From Thermobispora bispora DSM 43833 (GTDB lineage: Bacteria; Actinomycetota; Actinomycetes; Streptosporangiales; Streptosporangiaceae), in NCBI RefSeq assembly GCF_000092645.1, contig NC_014165.1:2728001-2792000 (forward strand): a stretch of DNA of 64,000 nucleotides. Direction: 5' to 3'. This document shows positions 20,163-29,695 of the stretch, in pieces. Position 1 is the first letter of the stretch. Each line of letters starts with the position of its first letter. The position numbers and the translations under genes were made by a program. Below the pieces are notes generated by a model, which did no database searches, was not told the DNA's origin, and was given only the letters and a program-made list of their open reading frames with translations.

Positions 20163-20597
20163 TCAGCGACGTGCCCGGGGGGCGACGAGCCTTATGCCGG
20201 TCCAGTCACGGGCGGCGCTGATGCTGCTGGTCTGGGACAGGCCCGCGGTCGCCGCTTCTTCGCCGATCGTGCTCGGCTCGACGTGGCCAGGGCGGCCCGC
20301 CTTGGGGGTGAGCACCCAGATCTGGCCTCCGTCGGCGAGGGCGGTCATGGCGTCGCTGAGCGCGTCGAACAGGTCTCCGTCCCCGTCGCGCCACCACAGC
20401 AGCACCGCGTCGACGACGTCGTCGTACTCTTCGTCCACCAGCTCGTTTCCGGTCAGCTCCTCGATGGACGCGCGAAGTTCCTCGTCGCAGTCCTCGTCCC
20501 AGCCGACCTCCTGAACCACCTGACCGGCCTTGAAGCCAAGGCGTTCGGCCAGGCCGCGAGTGCCCTGCGCCTGGCCCGCGGTCGCGCTCACTTTCAT
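20163..20597 (-). CDS. DUF3052 family protein
   Basis: A 144-residue cytosolic protein matching the actinobacterial DUF3052 pattern: LGFKAGQVVQEVGWDEDCDE, then AVLLWWRDGDGDLFDALSDA and GQIWVLTPKAGRPGHVEPS. The family has an Rv2239c-like distribution next to aceE and is of unknown function; the fold resembles small methyltransferase-like or regulator domains. A textbook AGGAGGG directly precedes the ATG. It is divergent in strand from aceE and 1.3 kb away, with YjbQ and DUF1918 genes between them. Confidence 0.85.
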   Translation of the reverse strand: MKVSATAGQAQGTRGLAERLGFKAGQVVQEVGWDEDCDEELRASIEELTGNELVDEEYDDVVDAVLLWWRDGDGDLFDALSDAMTALADGGQIWVLTPKAGRPGHVEPSTIGEEAATAGLSQTSSISAARDWTGIRLVAPRARR

Positions 20598-20729
20598 CCC
20601 TCCTGCTCGGGTGACCCCGCGATATCACTGCGGTATGCCGGCTCGTGGAGAGCCGTGCTCGGCACAGTCCACACGCTGTGACCCACCGTCGTCAATGGTC
20701 ATCGCGCGGGCTGTCCGCACCGTTATCTA

Positions 20730-21137
20730 TCAATCCGACAAAAACGACAAACGTACCCGCCTGTTCGGGTTATCGACGTTGAGATCAACCAGCACCACCG
20801 ACTGCCATGTCCCCAGGGCCATCCGGCCGCCCAGCACCGGGATGGTGGCGTACGGCGGGATGAAGGCGGGCATGACGTGCGTCCGCCCATGCCCACGGGA
20901 CCCGTGGGCGTGCCGCCAGCGATCGTCCGCGGGCAGCAGCTCGGCGAGGGTGGCGAGCAGGTCGGTGTCGCTCCCGGAGCCGAGCTCCATCAGGGCCACG
21001 CCCGCGGTCGCGTGGGGCACGAAGACGTGCAGCAGCCCATCGCCGCCGCACTCCCTGGCGAAATCCGCGCACTGCCGCGTGATGTCGTGCACCCGTTCCC
21101 GGGTGCCGGTGTACACGTCGATCTCTATCGACCTCAC
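20730..21137 (-). CDS. YjbQ / UPF0047 family protein
   Basis: A 135-residue protein of the YjbQ family, small trimeric beta-proteins with low thiamine-phosphate-synthase activity in E. coli. Visible family features are HVFVPHATAGVALMELGSG, the RTHVMPAFIPPYATIPV stretch and GRMALGTWQSVVLVDLNVDN near the end. The start is GTG. The stop of the DUF1918 gene is 10 bases upstream, so the two minus-strand genes are probably cotranscribed. Its physiological role is not known. Confidence 0.88.
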   Translation of the reverse strand: MRSIEIDVYTGTRERVHDITRQCADFARECGGDGLLHVFVPHATAGVALMELGSGSDTDLLATLAELLPADDRWRHAHGSRGHGRTHVMPAFIPPYATIPVLGGRMALGTWQSVVLVDLNVDNPNRRVRLSFLSD

Positions 21138-21146
21138 AGCGGGATA

Positions 21147-21356
21147 TTACGATCCCTGCCTGGCCGATCCGCTCCGAGCTGGGATAACGATCGCATCAGG
21201 GCCGGGGAACACCAGCGCCTCGTGCCCGTCCTCATAGCGGACCAGGTACGGCGGCCTGCCGTCGCTCCCCCGGACCTCGATGATCTCGCCCTCTTTGCCG
21301 TGCTCTCCGACCACGGAGCCGTGCACCACCAGGCGGTCGCCGACCTGTGCCTGCAT
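21147..21356 (-). CDS. DUF1918 small protein
   Basis: A 69-residue protein with the DUF1918 layout: VGDRLVVHG near the start, then EGEIIEVRGSDGRPPYLVRY, EDGHEALVFPGPDA and a short basic tail. It is an SH3-like small beta-barrel found across actinobacteria, of unknown function. It is translated from ATG and closely followed by the YjbQ gene. Confidence 0.85.
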   Translation of the reverse strand: MQAQVGDRLVVHGSVVGEHGKEGEIIEVRGSDGRPPYLVRYEDGHEALVFPGPDAIVIPARSGSARQGS

Positions 21357-21932
21357 GTCGCATCCACCTCCACTCTCCGGAGCCTGGTACGGCTATCGCC
21401 ACCTGGAAACAGGAGAAACCTCAGCTCGCGCAGAGATAGAGGAACGCCATACCGAAAAGTTACGCCGCCGAGAACCGGCCGGAAAGGCATGTCACGGCGC
21501 ACGTGTTCCCGCCCGCCGGCCGGGCCGGCCGCCGTGCCGTACGGCCCGCCGGTGACGGGCGGAACGGGCGCGGAGCATGACGCCGCCGGGGCGGCGCGAG
21601 CCGGGCGGGCGATGAAAGGATCATGACGGTCCGGCCGGTCCGGGCGCGCCACCAGACGGGATGAATCTCACCGGATCGGATGAATCTACCGGCCGATGAC
21701 CCGGGCTTGCGACGCTCTATTCTTGCCCTAAACAGACGTCCTATGATTGGAGGTCTAGGCCACAACCGAACCCCGGCGACGGATGTCACACCGCCTGTTA
21801 CCAGGCAGTAGTGATGCACTTTCCGCCGGGAGGAGCAAGGATGGAAGACGACTGATAAGCGATCCGGCAGAACGGACCGCGGCACGAACAGGACCATATC
21901 CGACCCAGTCCACTCTCGGAAGGCGAGACCCA
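21357..21932. other. Intergenic region upstream of aceE
   Basis: No credible gene. It contains a divergent promoter space. Around 21700-21745 the sequence is AT-richer (TTGCGACGCTCTATTCTTGCC). A direct repeat described separately lies at 21659-21692. Confidence 0.4.
21659..21692. promoter_or_regulatory. Direct repeat upstream of aceE, possible regulator site
   Basis: GGATGAATCTCACCGG at 21659-21674 is followed by GGATGAATCTACCGG at 21678-21692, 19 bases apart (nearly two helical turns). It is about 240 bases before the aceE start. It is a candidate operator for control of pyruvate dehydrogenase; no protein can be assigned. Confidence 0.35.
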
Positions 21933-24686
21933 GTGGCTTCCGGACGCCAGCGTTTCTCGATCATCAGCGACGGCCTACCCAGCCAGTTGCCTGATGTCGA
22001 TCCGAGCGAGACCCAGGAATGGCTCGAGTCGCTCGACACCGTCATCAAGACCGAAGGCAAGACCCGCGCCCGGTACTTGATGCTCCGGTTGCTCGAGCGC
22101 GCCCGTGAGAGCCAGGTCGGCGTGCCCGGCCTGCGCAGCACGGACTACATCAACACGATCCCCCCGGAGCGCGAACCCTGGTTCCCGGGTGATGAGTACA
22201 TCGAACGGCGCATCCGGGCCTACATCAGGTGGAATGCCGCGGTGATGGTGACCCGGGCGAACTACCGGACCAACGTCGGCGGTCACATCGCCACCTACGC
22301 CTCGGCCGCGTCACTCTACGAGGTCGGCTTCAACCACTTCTTCCGTGGCAAGGACCACGGGGAGTCGGGCGACCAGGTGTTCATCCAGGGTCACGCCGCA
22401 CCCGGCATCTACGCCCGCGCCTTCCTCGAGGGACGCCTCACCGAAGCCCAGCTCGACGCGTTCCGCCAGGAGCTGTCCCAGGGGGTCCGCGGCCTGCCGT
22501 CCTACCCCCACCCCCGCCTGATGCCGGACTTCTGGGAGTTCCCCACGGTATCGATGGGCCTGGGGGCGATCGCGGCCATCTACCAGGCGCGGTTCAACCG
22601 CTACCTGCTCAACCGCAAGATCAAGGACACCAGCCGCAGCCACGTGTGGTGCTTCCTCGGCGACGGCGAGATGGACGAGCCGGAGGCGATCGGCGCGATC
22701 GGCCTCGCCGCCCGCGAGGAGCTCGACAACCTCACCTTCGTCATCAACTGCAACCTGCAGCGGCTCGACGGCCCGGTCCGCGGCAACGGGAAGATCATCC
22801 AGGAACTGGAGGCCTTCTTCCGCGGCGCCGGCTGGAACGTGATCAAGGTCATCTGGGGCCGTGAGTGGGACCCGTTGCTCGCGGCCGACGTCGACGGCGT
22901 GCTGGTCAACCAGCTCAACATCACGCCCGACGGCCAGTTCCAGACCTACGCGGTCGAGTCCGGTGCGTACATCCGGGAGCACTTCTTCGGCGCCGACCCG
23001 CGGCTGCGGAAGATGGTGGAGCACCTGTCGGACGACGAGCTCCGCAAGCTCTCCCGGGGCGGCCACGACTACCGCAAGGTGTACGCGGCGTTCAAGGCGG
23101 CCCGGGAGCACGTCGGCCAGCCGACGGTCATCCTCGCCCAGACCATCAAGGGGTGGACGCTCGGCAAGGACTTCGAGGCCCGGAACGCCACCCACCAGAT
23201 GAAGAAGCTCACCAAGGAGGAGCTCAAGGAGTTCCGGGACCGGCTCTACCTCCCGATCCCGGACAAGGCCCTCGAAGAGGACCTGCCGCCGTACTACCAC
23301 CCGGGCGAGGACAGCGAAGAGATCCAGTACATGAAGGAGCGCCGGGCGGCGCTCGGCGGCTACCTGCCCAAGCGGGTGGTCCGCGCCAAGCCGCTCAAGC
23401 TCCCCGGCGACCCGGTCTACTCCCAGCTCCGCAAGGGCTCGGGCAAGCAGAACGTCGCCACCACGATGGCGTTCGTGCGGCTGCTCAAGGACCTCTGCAA
23501 GGACAAGGAGATCGGCTACCGGTTCGTGCCGATCATCCCGGACGAGGCGCGGACCTTCGGCGTCGACTCCATGTTCCCGACGCAGAAGATCTACTCGCCG
23601 CACGGGCAGACCTACGAGCCGGTCGACCGGAACCTGCTGCTCTCCTACCGGGAGTCGACCGAGGGCCAGATCCTGCACGAGGGGATCACCGAGGCCGGGT
23701 CGATGGCGTCGGTCATCGCCGCCGGCACCTCGTACGCCACCCACGGCGAGCACATGATCCCCGTGTACATCTTCTACTCGATGTTCGGGTTCCAGCGGAC
23801 CGGCGACCAGATGTGGCAGCTCGCGGACCAGATGGGCCGCGGCTTCCTCATCGGCGCCACCGCCGGCCGCACCACGCTCAACGGTGAGGGCCTGCAGCAC
23901 CAGGACGGGCACTCGCTGCTGCTCGCCTCCGCCAACCCGGCCTGCGTCGCCTACGACCCCGCCTGGGCGTACGAGATCGCGCACATCGTGCGGGACGGCC
24001 TGCGGCGCATGTACGGGGAGAACCCGGAGGACGTCTTCTACTACATGACCACGTACAACGAGCCCTACCCGCAGCCGCCCGAGCCGGAGAACGTGGACGT
24101 CGAGGGCATCCTCAAGGGCCTCTACCTGTACGCGCCGGGCAGCGGGACCGGGCCGAAGGCGAACATCCTCGCCTCCGGCGTGGCCATGCAGTGGGCGCTC
24201 GAGGCGCAGCGGCTGCTCGCCCAGGACTGGGGGGTCTCCGCGTCGGTGTGGTCCGCCACCTCCTGGTCCGAGCTGCGCCGCGACGCGCTCGCCGCCGAGG
24301 AGCACAACCTGCTCAACCCCGACGCCGAGCCGCGCGTGCCGTACGTGACGGCCAAGCTGAGCGGCTCGTCCGGGCCGTTCCTCGGGGTGAGCGACTACAT
24401 GCGGGCCGTACCCGACCAGATCGCCCGGTGGGTACCCGGTGACTGGACCTCGCTCGGGACCGACGGATTCGGGCTGTCGGACACCCGGTCCGCGCTGCGG
24501 CGGCACTTCCACGTGGACGCGGCGTCGATCACCCTGGCCGTGCTCACCCAGCTCGTCAAGCGGGGCGAGCTCAAGCCGGAGGTGCTCCGCGAGGCGGTGG
24601 TCCGCTACCACCTCAAGGACGGGGTGACCGAGATGGCCGCCCAGTCCACGCCGGAGACGAACGACACCCAGTCGATGGGCGTCTGA
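21933..24686 (+). CDS. aceE: Pyruvate dehydrogenase E1 component, homodimeric type
   Basis: A 917-residue thiamine-diphosphate enzyme that decarboxylates pyruvate and passes the acetyl group to the lipoyl domain of E2. Visible are the N-terminal AceE motif ([21 protein letters not shown]), the ThDP-binding stretch [20 protein letters not shown] ending in [14 protein letters not shown], and the transketolase-like part [20 protein letters not shown] with [15 protein letters not shown]. Length is normal. GTG 21933 was chosen for its spacing behind GGAAGGCGAG and because the protein core begins soon after. A strong terminator follows, so it is monocistronic. Confidence 0.95.
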   Translation: MASGRQRFSIISDGLPSQLPDVDPSETQEWLESLDTVIKTEGKTRARYLMLRLLERARESQVGVPGLRSTDYINTIPPEREPWFPGDEYIERRIRAYIRWNAAVMVTRANYRTNVGGHIATYASAASLYEVGFNHFFRGKDHGESGDQVFIQGHAAPGIYARAFLEGRLTEAQLDAFRQELSQGVRGLPSYPHPRLMPDFWEFPTVSMGLGAIAAIYQARFNRYLLNRKIKDTSRSHVWCFLGDGEMDEPEAIGAIGLAAREELDNLTFVINCNLQRLDGPVRGNGKIIQELEAFFRGAGWNVIKVIWGREWDPLLAADVDGVLVNQLNITPDGQFQTYAVESGAYIREHFFGADPRLRKMVEHLSDDELRKLSRGGHDYRKVYAAFKAAREHVGQPTVILAQTIKGWTLGKDFEARNATHQMKKLTKEELKEFRDRLYLPIPDKALEEDLPPYYHPGEDSEEIQYMKERRAALGGYLPKRVVRAKPLKLPGDPVYSQLRKGSGKQNVATTMAFVRLLKDLCKDKEIGYRFVPIIPDEARTFGVDSMFPTQKIYSPHGQTYEPVDRNLLLSYRESTEGQILHEGITEAGSMASVIAAGTSYATHGEHMIPVYIFYSMFGFQRTGDQMWQLADQMGRGFLIGATAGRTTLNGEGLQHQDGHSLLLASANPACVAYDPAWAYEIAHIVRDGLRRMYGENPEDVFYYMTTYNEPYPQPPEPENVDVEGILKGLYLYAPGSGTGPKANILASGVAMQWALEAQRLLAQDWGVSASVWSATSWSELRRDALAAEEHNLLNPDAEPRVPYVTAKLSGSSGPFLGVSDYMRAVPDQIARWVPGDWTSLGTDGFGLSDTRSALRRHFHVDAASITLAVLTQLVKRGELKPEVLREAVVRYHLKDGVTEMAAQSTPETNDTQSMGV

Positions 24687-24700
24687 ATCCCGCTCGACCA

Positions 24701-24741
24701 GGACGGCGGTGCGGCGCGGCCGCGCCGCCGTCCGGTTTTTT
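24701..24741 (+). terminator. Rho-independent terminator of aceE
   Basis: GGACGGCGG (24701-24709) pairs with CCGCCGTCC (24725-24733), with an inner GGCGCG/CGCGCC extension, followed by GG and six T residues. It stands 15 bases after the aceE stop. Confidence 0.9.
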
Positions 24742-24777
24742 CGCCCGGCCACGCGCTTTGGCTGCGCCGGGCAAGAG

Positions 24778-24960
24778 GCCAAGGCTCCATCATGGGCAAA
24801 GGCCCAAGGCTCCCTACCGGTCGGCAGGCCAAGGCTCCCCGCCGCTCAACAGGCCGAGGCTTGCCGGCGACCATCCGGCCAGGGTTCTCGGCGGTCGGCC
24901 GGCCATGGTCTCAAGCGGTCAGCGGGCCAGGGTCCCGGGCGGTCAGCCGGCCGGCGAGCC
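24778..24960. repeat. Degenerate 24-26 bp tandem repeat
   Basis: Seven copies of a unit beginning GGCCAAGGCTC or GGCCAGGGTTC start at about 24778, 24802, 24828, 24853, 24877, 24901 and 24925. It lies between aceE and the end of the WYL gene. It looks like a minisatellite rather than coding sequence. Confidence 0.7.
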
Positions 24961-25437
24961 GGCGGCGCCCGGCCGCCCGCCGGTGTCCGGCTCCGCGACG
25001 GCCAACGGCCAGGTCTCTCCCGGGTCGGGATAGCGCTCGTCCGTGACCACCGCCGACCCGATCCGCTCCAGGCGGAAGACCCGCACCTCACCGGCGAGCC
25101 GGCACCAGGCGACGAGGTACCACAGGCCGCCCCGGCCGCCGAGGACGACGCTCGGCTCGACGTCCCGGGTGGTCCGCTCCCCCTTGGGGTCGCGGTACTC
25201 GATGCGCAGCACCCGCCGCTCCAGCAGCGCCCGGTCGATCGCGCGCTTGATCGGTTCCTGGCCGGTGATGGTGTAGCCGCCGGTGCACCGGCCGACCGGC
25301 ACGCCCTCCGCCCTGAGCCGCGCGAGGTCCCGGTTGATCGTGCTGGTGCTGACCCGGAGGCGTGACGCCAGCTCGCGCACGGTCAGGCAGCCGTTGAGGC
25401 GGAGCTCCTGGACGATGGCGTCACGGCGGCGTCTCAC
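24943..25437 (-). CDS. HTH-WYL transcriptional regulator (short form)
   Basis: A 164-residue regulator. Residues 1-60 are a winged HTH of the HTH_11/DeoR kind (NGCLTVRELASRLRVSTSTI then RDLARLRAEGVPV). Residues about 65-140 are a WYL domain (ERRVLRIEYRDPKGERTTRD, GLWYLVAWC, VRVFRLERIGS), which binds nucleic-acid or nucleotide ligands in this family. The usual 300-residue form has an extra C-terminal extension (WCX) that is missing here; the tail runs into the tandem-repeat region, so a truncated C-terminus is possible. Start GTG. Target genes unknown. Confidence 0.8.
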   Translation of the reverse strand: MRRRRDAIVQELRLNGCLTVRELASRLRVSTSTINRDLARLRAEGVPVGRCTGGYTITGQEPIKRAIDRALLERRVLRIEYRDPKGERTTRDVEPSVVLGGRGGLWYLVAWCRLAGEVRVFRLERIGSAVVTDERYPDPGETWPLAVAEPDTGGRPGAAGSPAG

Positions 25438-25777
25438 GGATCAAACGTACGTCCGAATGGCACGGAGATGATCTCCACCGTGCCGCCATAACTCCCTCAC
25501 CATGCGGGGCGTTCCCGCTCTGCCGGACACGCGCGGCACGGCTCGGCACGCCGGAGGCGTCACCGGTCCGCGATCGCCGGTGTCCGGCCACGCCGCTACC
25601 CGGCGGCATACCGCCCACACGGCCTGAGGTCCGGCCACAGACGCACCAGAAGCAATCACCGGCACTCCGGTCACATGCGTATGAGAGATAACAGATCTGA
25701 TATTTCGGGAACTGACCCGCCTTCGACCTCGTCGATCAACGTGCCCAGATTCCCCGAGGTCCGATGGCAGCACGCGA
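25438..25777. other. Divergent intergenic region
   Basis: About 340 bases without a credible gene. 25675-25715 (GTATGAGAGATAACAGATCTG) is AT-richer and is the likely promoter for the rightward cassette. Confidence 0.35.
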
Positions 25778-26209
25778 ATGGCCACTCCTGGATATCAACC
25801 CCAATACCCCCCACCAGGGCATGATCCACGTTCAGGCGTGGGCGTGCCCCGGAAGCCCAAGCCGATGTCCTCGAAGAAGGTGCAGCTCGGCCTGGTGGCC
25901 GCGCTCTCCGCAGCGGTCCTCGGCTACTGCACCGTGCAGGAACGGCGCGAGGTGACCGCTTACTGCGTGGACCCGCAGTCCAGGCAGCCGGACGGCTCCT
26001 ACCTGATCGTCGACGAGGAGCACTGCCACAGGGGCCATAGCTCGTCGCGCACGAAGGTCGGCTTCGTCTGGTACTACGGCGGGGACGTGCGGAACGGCCG
26101 GGTCTCGCACGGGTCCACGGTCCGCCCACGGGACGTGCGGATCGTCTCCCAGAAGGGCCATGTGATCCAGCGCGGCGGGTTCGGCTTCCGCTCCCGGTCC
26201 GGAGGCTGA
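25778..26209 (+). CDS. Small membrane-anchored protein of a YgiB/YjfM-like cassette
   Basis: A 143-residue protein: a Pro/Gly-rich N-terminus, one membrane segment (LGLVAALSAAVLGYC near 38-52), then an extracytoplasmic part with two cysteines (AYCVDPQ, EEHCHRG) and a Gly/Arg/Ser C-terminus, QRGGFGFRSRSGG. That ending resembles the RGGFG...RSMGG tail of E. coli YgiB/YjfM (DUF1190). It is 5 bases upstream of an ATP-grasp gene of the YgiC/YjfC family and near a DUF350 (YjfL) gene, the same partners as in E. coli. I therefore infer it is the actinobacterial counterpart; overall similarity is otherwise low. Confidence 0.55.
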   Translation: MATPGYQPQYPPPGHDPRSGVGVPRKPKPMSSKKVQLGLVAALSAAVLGYCTVQERREVTAYCVDPQSRQPDGSYLIVDEEHCHRGHSSSRTKVGFVWYYGGDVRNGRVSHGSTVRPRDVRIVSQKGHVIQRGGFGFRSRSGG

Positions 26210-26214
26210 CCGCG

Positions 26215-27375
26215 ATGCGCCGGATGCGATCGGACCCCCGTGACGGCTGGGAGCGGATCATCGAGTCACAGGGGCTCGCCTTCCACCGGTCGGCCCACCC
26301 CGAGGGCCTCGCCCGGCCGTACTGGGATGAGAGCGTCCACTACGTGTTCACCATGGACGAGGTCCTGGAGCTGGAGGCGCAGGTGGAGGAGCTCCACCGC
26401 ATGTGCCTCGCCGCCGCCGACCACATCGTCGCCACCGGCCGGTTCTCCGACCTCGGCATCCCGCCACACTGCCACGCGGCCGTCGCCGAGTCCTGGCGCC
26501 GCCGCGATCCCCACCTGTACGGCCGGTTCGACCTCCACTACGACGGGACCGGGCCGGTCAAGCTCCTCGAGTACAACGCCGACACCCCGACCAGCCTGGT
26601 GGAGAGCTCGATCGTGCAGTGGTACTGGCTGCGCGACGTCTACCCCGAAGACGACCAGTGGAACTCCATCCACGAGCGGCTGGTCGACCGCTGGGCGTCG
26701 CTTCCCCTGCCCGAGGGTCCGGTGCACTTCGCGTGGACGAGCGCCGACCTGACCGGCGAGGAGGTGATGACCATCGGCTACCTGCAGGAGACCGCCGAGC
26801 AGGCCGGGCTCGCCACGGTCCGGATCGCGATGGAGGACATCGGCTGGGATCCGCTCGGCCACCGGTTCGTCGACCTGGACGAGCGGGTCATCCGGTCGAT
26901 CTGCAAGCTCTACCCCTGGGAGTGGATCGTCAGCGAGCCGTTCGGGCCCCACGCCATCGCCCAGCAGCGCTCGATGACCTGGATCGAGCCGCTGTGGAAG
27001 ATGCTGCTGTCGAACAAGGCGCTGCTCGCGATCCTCTGGGAGCTGTACCCCGGCCACCCCAACCTGCTCCCCGCCTACCTCGACGGGCCCCGGGAGCTCG
27101 CATCGACCACCGGGTACGTGCGCAAGCCGCTGCTCGGCCGCGAGGGCGCCTCGATCCGCGTCCACGCGCCCGGGGTGGAGCTGGAGACCTCGGGCGACTA
27201 CGGCGCCGAGGGTTACGTCTACCAGCAGTTCCTGCCCCTGCCCGACTTCGACGGATGGCGGCCCGTGCTCGGCGCCTGGGTGGTGCACGACGAATCCGCC
27301 GGGCTCGGCATCCGCGAGACCTCCGGGCTGATCACCGACGACACCTCTTCTTTCGTTCCCCCGGATTCACGGCTG
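26215..27375 (+). CDS. Glutathionylspermidine-synthase-like ATP-grasp protein (YgiC/YjfC type), 3' frameshift
   Basis: About 385 residues of an ATP-grasp ligase homologous to the synthetase half of glutathionylspermidine synthase. Typical motifs are RFDLHYDGTGPVKLLEYNAD near 105, PTSLVESS, LYPWEWIVSEPFG near 240, KPLLGREGASI near 305 and GYVYQQFLPLP. The end should be SGLITDDTSSFVP plus a few residues. In the given sequence the frame runs on through the next gene for 245 noise residues. Removing one C from the run CCCCC at 27358-27362 yields ...FVPRIHG and a stop at 27373-27375. So the extended frame is an artefact of a one-base insertion or error. Substrate is unknown; polyamines or cell-wall peptides are guesses. 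Confidence 0.8.
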
Positions 27376-27391
27376 AAAGCGACGGCTCTCC

Positions 27392-27850
27392 ATGAACCTT
27401 GTCAGCACCGCAGCGACCTCCTTCCCCGGCGTGCTCGGCCAGGGCGCCCTGGCGATCCTGGCGTACACGATCGTGGGGGTGATCACCTTCACCATCGGCT
27501 TCTACGTCATCGACCTGGCCACCCCGGGCCGGCTCAGCCACCTCATCCGCACCGGGCGGAACCCCAACGCGATCCTGATCACCACGGCCGGCATCGCCGG
27601 GGTAGGGCTCATCGTCGCGGCCTCCATCTGGGGCTCCGGCGGGGTGCTCACCGAAGGCCTGCTCGCCACGCTGGTCTTCGGCACCGTCGGCATCGCCGCC
27701 CAGGCGATCGGCATGGTGGCGTTCGACCGGATCGTGGGCATCTCGGTGCGGAGGCTGGTGCAGGAGGAGACCACCCTGCACCCCGCGGCGATCCTGCTCG
27801 CCGCGACCCACTTCCTCATCGGGCTGATCGCGGCGGTGGCCGTGCTCTGA
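27392..27850 (+). CDS. DUF350 (YjfL-type) membrane protein
   Basis: A 152-residue protein with four membrane helices (LAILAYTIVGVITFTIGFYV; AILITTAGIAGVGLIVAASI; GLLATLVFGTVGIAAQAIG; HPAAILLAATHFLIGLI). This is the DUF350 pattern, one or two copies of a paired-helix unit. In enterobacteria the family sits beside the ATP-grasp gene yjfC, as here (16 bp downstream of the corrected stop). Function unknown; the association suggests a membrane step acting on the ATP-grasp product. Confidence 0.85.
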   Translation: MNLVSTAATSFPGVLGQGALAILAYTIVGVITFTIGFYVIDLATPGRLSHLIRTGRNPNAILITTAGIAGVGLIVAASIWGSGGVLTEGLLATLVFGTVGIAAQAIGMVAFDRIVGISVRRLVQEETTLHPAAILLAATHFLIGLIAAVAVL

Positions 27851-27856
27851 CCGGTT

Positions 27857-27885
27857 CGCCCGGCGGGCCCGGAGCCCGCCGGGCG
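27857..27885. terminator. Hairpin between convergent genes
   Basis: CGCCCGGCGGGC (27857-27868) pairs perfectly with GCCCGCCGGGCG (27874-27885), loop of 5, directly after the DUF350 stop. Confidence 0.6.
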
Positions 27886-27966
27886 GGACCCCGGACGGGC
27901 GGGCGGCCCGCCATCGCCTCGGTGCACCGCTCGACGTCGCCCGCGGGACCCCGGACGGGCGGGCGG
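27883..27966. repeat. 24-bp direct repeat
   Basis: A 24-base sequence beginning GCGGGACCCCGGACGGGC occurs at 27883-27906 and again at 27943-27966, exactly 60 bases apart, in the gap between convergent genes. Confidence 0.6.
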
Positions 27967-28000
27967 ACCGGGCGAGGCCGCCCACCCGCGCGGATCCCGC

Positions 28001-29695
28001 CTAGAGCAGACGGTAGAGCACGCTGTCCCCCAGGTCCCGCCGCTCCACCGGCAGCCCGCGGACCGGCCGCTCGGCCGCCGGCTCGAACACCGTCCCCTGG
28101 GCCCGCCGCCGGTCGATGATCACCTCACGGACGCCCATCCGGCGCAGGTAGTCGATGGACAGTGAGCTCGGGAACGACTCGGTGATCCGCACGACCTCGG
28201 AGATCATGCCCGGGGTGAACGAGGCGTACCCGTTGACCTGCGGGCGGAAGCCGTCCGTCGACCAGATCAGCGACAGGCTGTCCTGCTTGTACGCGGGCAG
28301 GATGAGCACCGGCCCCTTGGCGTGGGCGAGCGCGGCGGGCGGCGGCGGGACCTCCGGGTGCGGCACCGTGGACAGGCCCTCGGCGCAGACCAGCAGCGGC
28401 ACGGCGAGCAGGAACGGCCGGAGCCGGCGGTGCCGGGCCAGGCGGGTGATCGCCCCGGCGGCGAGCAGCCCCAGCACCAGGACGGCGTACATGATGAGCC
28501 GGCCCGAGGTGCGCAGCGCCTCCACCCCGGGGAGCAGCTCCCGGGCCGGGAGCCAGGTCATCTTGCCCTCGGCGAAGGTCGTGCCGAGGGCGGCCACCAC
28601 GCTCGCCACCACCGCCACCGCGAGCCAGATCCGGGTCGCCCGGCTCCAGATGGTGACCACCAGGCCGAGCAGGCCGGCGAGCACCACGATCAGGCCGGGC
28701 AGCAGGGTGGCCTCGATGGGCCACTCGATGCCGGCGCGCGCCCCGGCGGTGAGCCGCCCCCACACCAGCGAGTGCTCGGGCGCCGCCCACAGGCCGCGCC
28801 ACGGCGGCGAGAAGTACTCGAGGACCTGCGCGGTCCGGGTCGCGGCGACCTCGGGGTGGTCCTTGGCCACCCGCATGAACACGCTCGCCAGCGACAGGGT
28901 CACCCCGGCGAAGAGCGCGCCCCCGGCCAGGTCGGCGAGGACGATCCGCCGCGGGATGCGCGGCCGCTGCACGATCAGCCAGGCGATCACGGCGGCCACC
29001 CCGAGCACCATCAGCACGTAGACGAAGGGCAGCCCGATCGCGAACCCCAGGCTGACCTGCCAGGCGGCGAGCGCCCACCCGGCGAACGCCGCCCACGGCC
29101 GGCCCCGTGCCGGGTCCCACGGCCCCCTGCCGATCCCGTGGCCGCGCAGCAGCAGCGCGATGGAGAGCGGGATCGCGCCGCTCATCAGGATGTTGAGGTG
29201 GATCGCGTGGGAGATCCGCCACGGCGTGTAGGCGAAGGCCGCGCCGGCCACCGCCGCGCCGATCCGGCCGCACCCGAGCTGCCGGGCGAGCAGGTAGGCG
29301 CCGGCGAAGTTGAACGCGGCCGCCAGCACGTAGGCGACGTTGTACCGGAACAGGGTGTCGGCCATGCCGGAGACGCCGATGCCGAGCGGGGCGAGGCCGA
29401 GCAGCGTGTCGCTGAACACTCCGGTGCGCGGCAGCGGCCAGTAGATGTTCGCGTCGAACAGGCCGCCCGGCCGGTGGAGCACGGCGTGGCCGTACCAGCC
29501 GATCTCCCAGGCGGAGAAGAGCGGGTCGGTGAGGTCGCCCGGGATGGTCCGCCACGGATCGGCCAGGGTGGGCCAGGTCATCACCACGGCGAGGGCCAGC
29601 GACCCGAGGGTGAGGAGGACCAGCTCCCGGGTGCGTGGGCTCCAGCGCCGCCGCCGGGCGGGCGCCTCGGTGCGTTCCGCGGTCAGCAGGGTCAC
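28001..29695 (-). CDS. Polytopic membrane protein, GT-C glycosyltransferase-like
   Basis: A 564-residue integral membrane protein with about eleven helices and a C-terminal soluble part of about 130 residues. The first extracytoplasmic loop carries GDLTDPLFSAWEIGW, an acidic motif placed as the catalytic Asp region of GT-C enzymes using polyprenyl-phosphate sugars. WPLPRTGVFSDTLLGLAPLG and TPWRISHAIHLNILMSGAIP recur in actinobacterial members of this kind. I chose GTG 29695 because it overlaps the methyltransferase stop (GTGA) and drops a low-complexity N-terminus. With the methyltransferase and the GT2-GtrA gene it probably builds a surface glycan or glycolipid; the substrate is unknown. Confidence 0.65.
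   Translation of the reverse strand: MTLLTAERTEAPARRRRWSPRTRELVLLTLGSLALAVVMTWPTLADPWRTIPGDLTDPLFSAWEIGWYGHAVLHRPGGLFDANIYWPLPRTGVFSDTLLGLAPLGIGVSGMADTLFRYNVAYVLAAAFNFAGAYLLARQLGCGRIGAAVAGAAFAYTPWRISHAIHLNILMSGAIPLSIALLLRGHGIGRGPWDPARGRPWAAFAGWALAAWQVSLGFAIGLPFVYVLMVLGVAAVIAWLIVQRPRIPRRIVLADLAGGALFAGVTLSLASVFMRVAKDHPEVAATRTAQVLEYFSPPWRGLWAAPEHSLVWGRLTAGARAGIEWPIEATLLPGLIVVLAGLLGLVVTIWSRATRIWLAVAVVASVVAALGTTFAEGKMTWLPARELLPGVEALRTSGRLIMYAVLVLGLLAAGAITRLARHRRLRPFLLAVPLLVCAEGLSTVPHPEVPPPPAALAHAKGPVLILPAYKQDSLSLIWSTDGFRPQVNGYASFTPGMISEVVRITESFPSSLSIDYLRRMGVREVIIDRRRAQGTVFEPAAERPVRGLPVERRDLGDSVLYRLL

Noticed and set aside
26215-28119. A 634-residue ATP-grasp fusion protein
   Set aside because: The last 245 residues are Arg/Pro/Gly noise overlapping the DUF350 gene; a one-base C-run shift explains it.
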